This document shows positions 26,001 through 38,000 of a DNA stretch of 64,000 nucleotides, in pieces. Under the pieces are notes generated by a model, which worked only from the letters and a program-made list of their open reading frames with translations, made no database searches and had not been told where the DNA came from. The stretch spans positions 672,626 to 736,625 of the forward strand of contig JAGQDJ010000016.1 of assembly GCA_022885665.1 (NCBI GenBank), written 5' to 3'. A program made the position numbers and the translations under genes. The first letter of the stretch is position 1, and each line of letters starts with the position of its first letter. The stretch comes from Triops longicaudatus. Its lineage: Eukaryota; Arthropoda; Branchiopoda; Notostraca; Triopsidae.

Positions 26001-29000
26001 CCATTTCCTGCTTTGCGATAAAACTGCCCCGCACAAAATCCTGTAAATTGGCGCAAAGTTTTATAAAAGACTAAACAAGCTTACCGTGATGACTTTTTTG
26101 TAAATTTGGGCCGGACCAGTGCATTCGCTGTACGGGTACTCTGACGTGGCCATTTCCAGCATGCACATTCCAAACGCGTAGACATCCACACTCTCGTCGT
26201 AATGCTCTTCATACATTTCCGGGGCCATAAATTCCGGCGTTCCTTTTCATCAGAAAGCAAACCAACCACGGTCAAGCAAAAATAAAACCGAAAAAAAATG
26301 AAAGAAAGAAAAAACACAAAAATTACGACGTTTCGTAATGAAGGTACGCGTTAATCTATTTCTAGTGCACTTTCTTGTCTTTTAAAGCACTCTTACCAAT
26401 GACAGATTTGGCAAAGGAGCGGTTCTTCAACGTCGCTAATCCCAAGTCTCCAATCTTGACGCATCCAGTGGTGCCTGTGATGAAAATATTATCGCATTTC
26501 AAGTCGCGATGGATAATGGACGGCGTCCGGGAATGCAGAAAGTACAAGCCTTTCAAAATTTGGCGGCACCACGACTTGAGCACTTTCATGTTAATCTTCT
26601 TAAACCGGCGCAGATACCTTTTAAAGCCCCGAATAAGAATAAAAAAATCCCCCAAAAATATCCCGAAAGAAAAGAAATCAAGTTACGTTACTGTTTCATG
26701 TGCTATAAAAGAGTTTGTTACGTTTTCAGGGTGCCTGACGTCATCAGCTCCGTAACTAAAACGATATATTTGCGTTTGGTGAGTGTTACCTCCCAATAGT
26801 CGTAAAAACGGACGATATTAGGATGCTGTAACCCTTTCAACATCTCAGCTTCTTCACGGAATCTCTGCCGCTCATATTTGTTCAATTTTTTCTCCTGTAA
26901 AGCGACAAAGAAAGGAAATATCCATTAAAATGTGAATAATTGTGGATTGTGAACCATGTACAAAAACTTACATATTTACAATCCAATAATACATTTTAAA
27001 AATATCTAAAATTCTACGAAAAAGTTAAATTACACAATTAATTCTACAATTTGAGTACAACGAAAAAAAAATTCACAAAAATTCAATATCAAATACGATA
27101 CCAAATATAGGAAAAAAAACGGTTGGAAAACTGCAATCTCTTCTTTTTACTTTATTTTCTTTTTCTTTGGTATTGTCAAAGGCTCTCAATTTCAAGTTAG
27201 CATGATTGCATATCTAATATTCTCCCGTAAGTCAACTCTCGATTTCCCACGCTCGCACCCAAATTGGCATGCATGGCTGGTTCCTAAGTTGCAGCAGCAC
27301 GAGTATTTTCGTCCTTGTCAAATCTATGGTTACCATGTCAACCAAGTGTCTTCGATTAACGTCACCCATCGCCGCCCTTTTTTCCAAAAATCGGCTGCTA
27401 AAGAGGTGACCTGCACTGTACCTTTCTCTTTCCTATATGGATTTCTGGGAGCTGAACTCACGCTAAACCACTTAAAGATTTTGGGCTCCCCTTTTGCCTT
27501 GCCCACAATGTCAAAACCGTAATCACGAAACATTTATGAAACATTTACGCGCTTGGGAAACTATTTTCCTTACAGGGTTGAAAGTGAACATCTTCCATTA
27601 AATTCTTCACACACTGCTTTTTTTTCGAGTTGATTCTTAAGTTAAGTAATTTTGGGCGCTTTTTTTCTTGCAAGTTGGCACACTAGCCAAAAGTTCACCC
27701 AAGTCTGCTGAAAGAAAGATAAACGAGTTTTGACACCGAAATAAAAGCAACCCAAGTGCAACGTTTTCGCAGCAGACGTTTAATTAGCGATTTCCCAGAA
27801 GAATTAATTTGCTTTCATTTTCGAATTATATCCTCGCGACGTTGCACAAAAAGCCTTGCAAACAGGTTCCGGAAGATTGTGCAAACTTCACGAAATTGCA
27901 GTACTTTCATGCATGAAACTTTTGGAATGCAACACGGACAAAAGACAAAGCTGGCAAAACTTGACGAGTTTTGCCATGAACTTCGACTGTACCAAAAATA
28001 CAAGGAATTCCCCCGGGGCACTCCTACTCCATTTATGATTTGCAGCGGAAAAAATAATAATATTGCAACATGTACTGCGGTACGCAACAATAAAAGATAG
28101 CTCCGCAATGGTTGCACTACTATCTGAACTGGCATTAGCACGAAAGTAACAATGAAAAAATTGCGCTTCAACTGTGAACACGACTAAACTCCAAAGCTCC
28201 CGTGATGGACAAAATTCATTGTTATTCAAGTGAAAACCTAGAATTGCTTTCTGATTCATTCATGTTGAAGATTTGTTGCCATGTATTTTGCAACAGTTTA
28301 ATTTTTCGCGACAGCACCGTTCAACTGTGTCTTATTACGTGAGTTATAACGAAGCCTCTTCATTTCGCTGAATTTTTGTGCCTCTCTCGGGCTTTAATGT
28401 GCAGTACGTGCTAAACGATTTATTGTATTTTTCCCACGTATGCATTTTTTAAAAAAAGGAAGTTAGTTCGTGAGGAATGTCACATATGAAATGCTTTCAG
28501 TAATGAAAATCGGCATTGCACTTGTGGTACGGCATGCACATGTAAGGACAGTTAAAAAAAATAAAAAAAAAAACATGTATAATAAAAAGAAGTTAAAAAC
28601 TAAAAAAAATGTACGCCATAACGTCAATTCGATTAACGGTACGTGTGTAGGAGTTTCCTCACCATCAGTACCATTGTTTGTTTCTTCACGGGAAAGCAAG
28701 TTTCGTATATCGCCTCTGAGGTGTTTCTCACATTTCTGTATGTTACAGCTGAAGTTTCCTTTCAAAATGGAGAGGTTTAAATTTCAGTTCATTACGTGTG
28801 TCTCGTTTGTTGTCACACAAGATGGGATGAACTTTCATTACTCTTGTATTGTTGTTATTATTAAAAGAAATTTTTAGATCTAAAAAATATAGCCACGGCA
28901 GCATCTAACACAATACAAAGAGATATTACTGGATGTTATTTGACAGTCTGCCTCCTCTTAACGCACTTTTGTTCACCAATCCATAAAATACAAAAATTTA

Positions 29001-32000
29001 ACCACTCTAACGTGATCTTAAATCGACGCACCAAAAAGTCGACACACTACTTTGAAGTCACGCTTGAAAAATACTTTAAAGTTACACATAAAGAGAAAGC
29101 GTCTCATACAACGAAATTCGGAAACATCAAAAAGTTTTCTCAAGTCACGAGATTCTTTATAGCGAGATTTAACTATATTTAATTTAACTCTGAAGCGCAA
29201 CTTTTTACACTTATTATATTTATTTCATAGCGGAGTCGAGCTGTAGGTTGTCTTCAAATTAATTACAATTCTACTCAAACCTCAAAACGCAAATGTCAAT
29301 GCTTGCTGGGCGATCTAATCTAAAAGAAAAGAAGGAAAAAAGGAGCAAAAAGCTGTCACTTCCAGTTTTACAACACTTAAAATAGAAATCGTTTCAAAAT
29401 CCGTCCTAACTCGAGTTCATGTCTAAGTTCAAGTTGAAGCTACATTTTTTTGGGCCAAAAGTGGCCTCCTTAGCCCCGACGTTCCTTTGTCGTACTTATG
29501 CATTACTGTCGTGCATTACGAACAACAAAATATCTGCCCTGGCAACCATTTTTGTTTATTTATGGCAGAGGTGACATGAATAATTTTCGAGAAACTATAT
29601 TTTCATTTGAGTAAAAATTTTGCTTCACTGAAGACTTTAAACCTACGTATTCCTCTATTTACCCATTTAGAATCAAAAATTTTCTTTAATATTCTAAAAA
29701 TTGAAGTTTGTGTAAAAAAAAATCTTCGCTTTTATTTAAAAGACAAATTCAAAGATATACTCCTAAACCATCTAGAATACACGACCTTCGCCGAACGTTG
29801 AGCTCCACTTCTCTTAAGTGAAATTAACAATTAACAATTTACAGTGCTGAAGCTTTTAGTCACCTTAATTATTAACTTTAGTTTGGTGGACCTTAATTTA
29901 CTAAAATTTCGCACTATTGTTTTTATAAGGTACATTTTTATAAAATCATTATTTAACATCTCTTAGAAGATTAAACTCTTAAAATTCCTAAATTTCTCCA
30001 TTTAATCACGAAGTCTTCAGTTTCACATCTAACCAAAATCATTACCAATGTACGGATTGCGGTGTTCAAGTTGTCAGATAAGATAAAAAGCTTCAACGCT
30101 TGCCCCAAACCTTGAATACCATAATTTTTATTTAAAATCCTCGAACAATTTTCTAAGAAATGCTACCATGATTCTGACACCATAAAAAGAACTACTAACC
30201 TGCAGTTGACACATAATAAACAACCTATCCTTACGTGAGAAAAAGTCCATAGATCAACCTGCCTCTACTAGTTACGACAACTTTCAACATGACTGCTCTG
30301 AAAGTGGCCGTAACATACCTCGGTTGACATACTTCATCGTAAAACGCGGGGACGAAATGCAACAAAAATGGTCGAGATAAAACGGGACTTTTGGAAGAGC
30401 AGGACACAAAAACCTGTATAAACCGTTGCTCTTGCTCAGCGGCGGTGCTGTCATCCATCTTCTACTTCGTTGTTGGACCTTGTAGGCCCATATTCATCTA
30501 AACTGTGTCAAAGCTTTTCGACTAAAATCCTATGTAAATATGTCGACAACCTTCCCGAGACCTTTTTCTCCCTTCTGCCTTCGTCTTTCGCGCCGATCCT
30601 TTCATTCGCCTTTGCTTATTCTACGTAGGTAAACGTACTCCAGAAACCTAATATGTTTAAGCCCCTCCCACTTTCGGGTACGCAATATGGACTCCGCAAG
30701 GACATTTCAATAAAGTGCAGTACTTGCGAAAAAAATAATAATAATAAAAAAAATAAAATCGATCCAAATAAGCTCTTATCCGATGTTTATGGCATTGACC
30801 AACAATGAATGTTTCCATTTCGGGATGCGAACTTTCAGTGATTCGACGATTAGTCATAGAGTTGGACGATTACTCAAGAAATGTGTCCAACTGGAAACAA
30901 ATTCCGTAAAGCGGAATTCCGTAAATTTAAAGACAAACCTCCACTATAACGAACTACTGATATCCCAAACAGTTTCCTCGTTGTCCAACGTATAGCCCTA
31001 TTAATAAAAAAACTATGGGAAAAGAGGTACACTGTGCACGGTTGGCACCTTTCACTGCTGAAAACTGTCCTAGCTCACTGCCTCGCAGATAAGCTTCTTA
31101 GCTAACTACCAAAGGTGAGGTCTTCACCATTTCAAATTCCGACAGTGAAAGGGAAAGCTAATGCCATTTTGAACTCCCTGACCCCATAGTTTTTTCTATT
31201 AACATTACTGTACATGTAAAATACTAACAGTGACTTTATACATACGGTTTCCTGTACAAAGTTCCAGCAATATGCTCTGGCATACGCTGGTAAAGGTAAA
31301 AAAAAAAATCCTGTTCGCAAGAGGTTCGTTATAACGAAATTCTATAGCATGCCTTTGCAAAGACAAAATACGGTAAAATCTCGCTATACCATAATAGATC
31401 CAAAATGTGTCTGTTATTGCCTATTGTACATATTAGCTAGTAGTGATATTAATGCTTTTCACTGGAACACGTGGACTTGTATGCAACACTCGTATTGTTC
31501 ATTATAACCGGTGTATGTTATAGTGACATTTTATTGCACTAAACAAAGCATCTTCTATCGGATATAACGTTTTTGAGTTCCTTTAAGGTTCGATATAGTG
31601 AGACTGTTTCCTATCATTACATTCAATGGTCCGTTATAACGAGATTTTACTGCGCTAGTTATCCTCAGTAACACAGGCCAGCTTGCCACGCAAGTCTCGT
31701 GTAGGTAAAATACACCTACAATCGTCTCAGGATAGAATTCTTCGAACGTGTACCGTACTGCCCTTTGATGTACCTTTGTCGCACCGCGGCAAAAGCGACG
31801 GAAGGCCAAAACCTGTCGTGACGTCACGTTAGATCAATACCTAAACATACTCGTTTTGCTTGAACTCTTCATCCACCTCTCCTTTCCTCTTTCTCTGTGT
31901 ATGTCTCAGTCTCTTCCGCCCACCTTTTCCCCTTTCCTCGCCAACAATTGCACCTAAAACCATAAAACTCGCCGTTTCAAAATTCTCAAAAAAAATAAAA

Positions 32001-35000
32001 AATTAATTTATTTAAAAAAAATAAAAACACGTCTCAATCGTGAACCCCAGATAATTCGCTAATTCTACCTTGTTAGCTTGCCATAAATCAAAACAACACC
32101 GACACGATAATAATCTCGCCCGGGGGCGTCACTGCGTCCCACGTGTTTGCTTTATCACGTATCGGTGTTGTGACCTCGAAAATTGTGAAAGAAAATCCAT
32201 TAAGCCACCTTGACTTTGATAATATTGCGCAGTTCAAATCCCAACAACTTCGATCATTCATACTTTTATTTTTTTTATCCCAGAAAAATTTAATCACAAA
32301 AAAGTGACGCCACAATTCCTAATCAGTCCTCACTTTTTTCGCCTTTCCTTTCGAGATTCTTACGAGCAAGCTCCCGACGATCCCACAACACTTCCGGCTC
32401 CCCGCGTGATTATTTTTCTTTTCTTTTTTTTTTTAAGAAAACGTAAATAAAAATCTAAGTTGACGCAGATGTAGCGAAAGACACATTCCGAGCAAGAGAT
32501 TAAGCACACCCGAAGCTCGCAATTAGGACCAGAATTTGAGTCACAGCGCGGAGAATTGACAGGGAAAGCTAACAAGGCCACGTGACCATCCCGTAACCAA
32601 ACATTCCCATTTAACCTTGTGTTCAATGAGGCTAATCAAACTCTACTTACTAGTTTTCACTATTTTTTCCTTTATCTCTTTTCCAATTGCAAATAAAGCT
32701 TAGCCTTGAGCACCCGAGAATGAGATAAGATCTAATTCGTCTAGTCAACGCGGGGACATTTTCTTCATCTGTTTTTATTATATATTTTTTTATTTCCTAT
32801 TTTTGGCTTCTCTTTTGGCGAAAGGTCCATTCTATTAGCGTATTGCAAAACAAAATTCTGTTATGCAAATATGTTCAAGGATAGATAGTAAACCATCCAC
32901 ATACAAACATAAGGGAGCATAAGGGCAAGGTCTTGTTTTCTTTTCTTTTTTAGCTTTACGAGCTCAGGGGCCTATGCAGCATATGGAAGTATATGGAAGG
33001 CAAAAGCTCTTGAACAAGAATAAGCTCCCCAAAAAAGGGTTTGCCTGTAACGCATTCCGGACACTTTTTTGTCTCCCTTTTCCTGATGACTACACAGATT
33101 AACCAATCACTTTGACTTCCTCTTTAACCCCCCCCNNNNNNNNNCCCCCCCCCCCCCATTGCATCAGCCGTAACAACAAAGCAGTTTTCTAGAGTAATTC
33201 CAAAGCTATGGCCAGTTTCTATCATTTTCGCAAGGTTTTACGACACAGCCCTGGATTTAAGCCCTGGTGATACAACGCGGCCCAAATTCCGGCTCACACG
33301 TGTGACGTCACGATTGGGTATCTTTCAGTTCTCTTTGACTTCTTCGGGAGAAAAAATCTTCGACAAAGGTTCTTTGGAAAAAGAAATGGAGATAAAAAAA
33401 AGTAGGATAGTTACAAAGGAAATGCGCTTCATTAATTAAAAACCACGTCGATAGAGATTCTTGTCCCTATTGTTTCCTGGTTGCTCAATTGTCCGAGCTG
33501 TCCACGTGATGAGCAATCGAGGGCTTTTGCTGACACAAAAGGGGGAAAAAAGGCATTTAGACAGTTTTTTTTATTTTAGGGAACGTGCTCACTGCTCAAT
33601 ATGCAACGCGTCACATTAGAAGAAGGAATTGTAACACTTTTCTCCCCCTAAACTAATTAGCGCGAATGGTTATAGAAAAGTTCTCAAGAAGGGTTCTATT
33701 TTCTTACAACACGTTCCTCACCCTCCTGTGGGGGCCAAACATAGCAGTGAGCGAATGGTCCCTAAATTTCGACTTTCAGAAACGTCACTCGAAGAGGAAG
33801 ACGAAATTTTAAGAAAATCAAACAATTTATTCTTAAACTTCTGTTTCGCGTGTTGGGGTTTTACACGCAGAACGTCGAAACTCTTTTAGGTAATACTTTT
33901 AATGTGCCGTAGTTGTAATGAACTTACCCCTGTAATCTACTAATTGTAAGCGTACACTGGTACCGTAACCTGGAAAAAGTTGCGTAAGGAAAGTTGTCTA
34001 GTCTGATTAAAAAGTTGCAACAATGGGAATATGGACACATGGAACATAGGGGAGATTTGCTGTTACATCTCTCACCATTTTTCCTCTAGGGAATTTAAGA
34101 TAACGAGTTTCTCTCTACTGAAAGGAAATTGTCCTATAAATCGCAATTATCAAACTGGTTTTGGCCACCGCTGGTTTGGAGAGACAGGAAGCGCCGACAT
34201 GTTTGAGAATGAAACCATTGAGGCAATTTTTGGCAAGTGAATTAGCACATTGAACTTAGAGGACTTCGGAGCTGCACGAGTTTTAAATGCAACATCTCAC
34301 GACCTGCTTCCTGCGAAGTGGAACTGAGAAACGAGGTCCGTAGCCCCAAAGTTAACATTTCAGTCAAAATTTGAATGTCAAGCGTGTAACAGTTTCTAAA
34401 TAAAAATAGAACACGTAACGTAACCAAAGCTTGTAGAATTCATACGCTATAGGAAAAAGAGTAGCGTTGAACACAGATGTAAGAGAGACCCGCTTGTAAG
34501 GGACTTCCAAACGGCTACTCGAGTGAAAAACGCTATGAAGTACCAGAAGTAAAAGATTTTTTTATGCGAATAATATCTCTTATATGCGGGTTTGTGTACG
34601 TCTTGTAGTAGCAACGCAAGAAAAAGTTGAGAAACCAAATGTAATGAGACCTTGTCTTGACTGTGAATGTTGTAGAAGTAGTGATCGGACTAACAGTGGT
34701 TCCCCCGGTTTGCTGTGTCATCGCTCCACTACTAGTTTGCTGGCGTATAATCCATTCATGGACATAGTAGTCATTAAAGTTCCGTTTCATTTCCCTAACT
34801 TAGTACGTAAAGGCACATATGTCAGAAATTCCGCAAACTTCCAGTACAATTCAAGTCCAAAATTACAACAACAGTTGTTCCTGGATTAGTGGTCGAACTT
34901 TCCCCCAAAAGGGAACTGCAAACCGAAAATTCAGGCGGACAATAAAGAACGTTTACAAACAACCGATCTTTAGCATTTATTTATTCATTTAGAAAAAAGA

Positions 35001-38000
35001 ACGATCATAATGCATTTACTAATGACTATAATAGGTTGAAGTTTCTTACTCAATTTCGGCTGAATTTTGAGTTTGGTGAAGTCAAAGTACAGCTGTACCT
35101 AAGTATGTATCATGTAGAGTTCAAGTTCACAGAACAGTATTTTTTATTTATTTATTATTTTTTTTTGTACCGATCTTTACAACGGAACTATATTATTACT
35201 ACATAAACTTGGAAACTTGACGTAACAACTTTTTGGCCTGCAGCCCAAACAGTCTTTTTTTTACATCATTTCACATGGTTTCTTTCCATCACGAGAGTCG
35301 TTTCTGGAGAAAAAAATGACTGAATCAAAGACTGAATCTTTTCGTCAGCACGTAGTGAAGCTTTTAACATTCTTAATCTTTGACTCTCTGGGAGAGAACT
35401 ATAAAAAAAAAGAATTTAATGGGAGAGTGTTTAGGATCGGTGCCAAATCGGACCCACTTAGGTTACCCAGTTCAAAAAGAGCACAATGCACTCGAAAAAA
35501 GCCCGTAAGAAACGAACACGACCCAATATTCGAAAAAAAAATACAAAAATTTCTTTGCGGCACTTCTATGATTTCCCAAACACGGTCCACCGACTAATCC
35601 ACGTGCTCTCATGCGTTTTTTTATATTTTCTTACATTTCTTTTTCTTCATTTTCTCGTCTTCCGTTTCAAGGTGAATCCAACCGTCAGTCGCCCCTGTCA
35701 CGTGACACCTTCAAGAAACGTAAGATACTTTTGCAAATTGATTCTTTGCAAGGTTTTCACTTGCCACAGGTTTCTTTGTGAAGGTCACAACTCTTCATAG
35801 AATTAGAAAAAAACGGCACAAAAATAAAAACGACAGCATCTCTTATTTCGTGGACCAAATTACGCGTAACGGTTTCGGCTTTCCCTGCTGGACAAAACAG
35901 TTAAAAACCGGCGCCACTGCGTCGCCTTTTAATTCCCCAGAAGAAAGAATGTGAGACTTTCTAACAAAATAATCTGCTTAGCGTGATTTTTTGTCTCTGT
36001 GGCCTGCTTCAGATCCTTGTAGTGACTAAAAAAAAGTCCGTATGTTCTTGCCAGGAAGGTGAGAAAAATCGCAGGCGAGTTGGGGGTAGTTTTCCTCGCC
36101 AAGTCGTTTATTTTGAGACAAGTCACACTAATCCTTGAGATTGTTATTTCAGAGGGAGAAAATGATCCCTTTCTAATTCTTTTTAATGACTCTTCCCTCT
36201 TTTTCGCTGGAAGTCTCAAAAAAGACACTACCCTACTGTTCCAGAGACGAAACAAGAACCAAAAGTGCCAAAAATTTCAAGGGAAACTGTTCTAAATCTG
36301 CACAACAACAATGAAAATCTTTCACTACAATGCGCAAAATTGTAAAACTTGTAAAAAAAAAACGTCCATATTCAATCTAGTACAGCGTCAAAATATACAA
36401 AAATCACTGAAAAGTCAAAACCTAAAGTTAAAAATAAGTTTAAAATCATCAAAATCTATATTAAAAACGGTAGTCACAATGTATAGAAGTGGTGCTGAAG
36501 ATATGTCCAAATGACGAGAACCCGCTTGTAAAAGACTTCCACCAAAGCAGGGTGCCAGATAAGTTTCAACAAAAGTACCAGAGACGTACTGAAAACTCAA
36601 CTACAATTAATGATAAATCTCACTTTTGAATGTCTCTTATGTTCGATTTTGAGTACAGTCAAAACTTTGGCCTATGAATTCAGAGACAACGTTCTTTACT
36701 TTGCGAGAAACGGGGAAGAAAGTTGAAAAAAATCGAAGAATTTATACTTCGACTTGACCGAAAAAAGTTGTCAAGCGCGTGGCTCGATCATGCTCGAGTA
36801 ACAGGATGAGCAGGGCTTCCTCCAGTTAGTCAGAAATGCCCAGGGTCCCTACTATAGACCGAGAATGTTATGGGTGGGGTGACCGGAGAAACAGTGTTTG
36901 CTCCGGTTTACCCATCCATAAGCCAAAACGTTACTTTAACACTACTTTAAGACGCAAACTTTCGAAAATCTGTAAAAAAAAATAATCAAAATTTAATTTA
37001 AATTTTCTAACTAACTTAATCTAATTTAACTTTTTAATTTCTGTATCTTTGAAAACGTAAAGATTTGCGAGAAAGTTTGGACTTAAAAAATTTACTACAG
37101 TAATCGCTGTTATTTAGTAAATCGAGTTCGCATCGTAATCTGAGGCCATTTTATCTTTTATTTCAGCGTAGAGTGAATTTTGCCGACTTCACCGTAAAAC
37201 GAGGCTTTCAAAGCGAGAATCGGGACCTACGTCAGACACCGAGCCTCATTTAACAGGAAACCGCTAGATTGCCAAGACTGTAGCTTTAAGGTTAACCTTG
37301 ATTTTCAGGACGCGCCAGTCAAAATTCTCGTCGAATAAAAAAAAAAGTAAGAAAAAAGGGGCCCCTTTGCGCTCTTCTGGCCTTGGCGTAAAGTTTCGGA
37401 ACTTGTGCCTGTCAGTCTCTAGTGAAACAATATTCCACCGTTTCCCTGCGTCGCGTAATGTTTATTCCTGTTTTTCACTCGGCGCCAAGATCACGCAAAG
37501 AACGAATTGTGGAACGTCATTGCCAGGCGCCACATCCCTACGACGCCAAGGACGCTATCTACATAGTTTCAAACACTTTTCAAACGCATTCTTCCTCTTC
37601 CCATTAAAAAAGAAAAGAAGTCACGTTAAACTTCTCTCGGGAGAAACAAGATTAGATATCAGCACACGCCTCAAAATTGCAAGGTAAAATAGACAAAAAA
37701 GAACGATTTCCGTAGAGAGCGCAAAGTAAATAAAGAAATGAGATTTCTAGCGTTTATTTGTTGACTTTCTGACTCTGTATTACTGAATTTCCCCCGGTAG
37801 AGAAGTTTGCCAACTCATCTGGTGAGGATGGGCTTTTTTGGTTAACCATATACGGAGCCTGCCAAGGTCACCTAACTCCGACATATTAATAAGATCCCCG
37901 CAGACAGGCCCCTGTCCTTTGCGACCAACCGGTTGTGTGATGATGAAGGTTTGGGGTTCAGCTTTTAGGCATACAATGCCTGGGTGCGCACTTTCGGCTC

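Noticed and set aside
28470..28877. Plus-strand frame of 135 codons at 28.5-28.9 kb
   Set aside because: It is Lys/Asn/Phe-rich as expected from AT-rich intron DNA and lacks any conserved pattern.
32360..32626. Minus-strand frame of 88 codons with several cysteines in WNK intron 1
   Set aside because: It has no signal peptide, runs through a poly-Lys stretch from a T run and has no recognisable motif.
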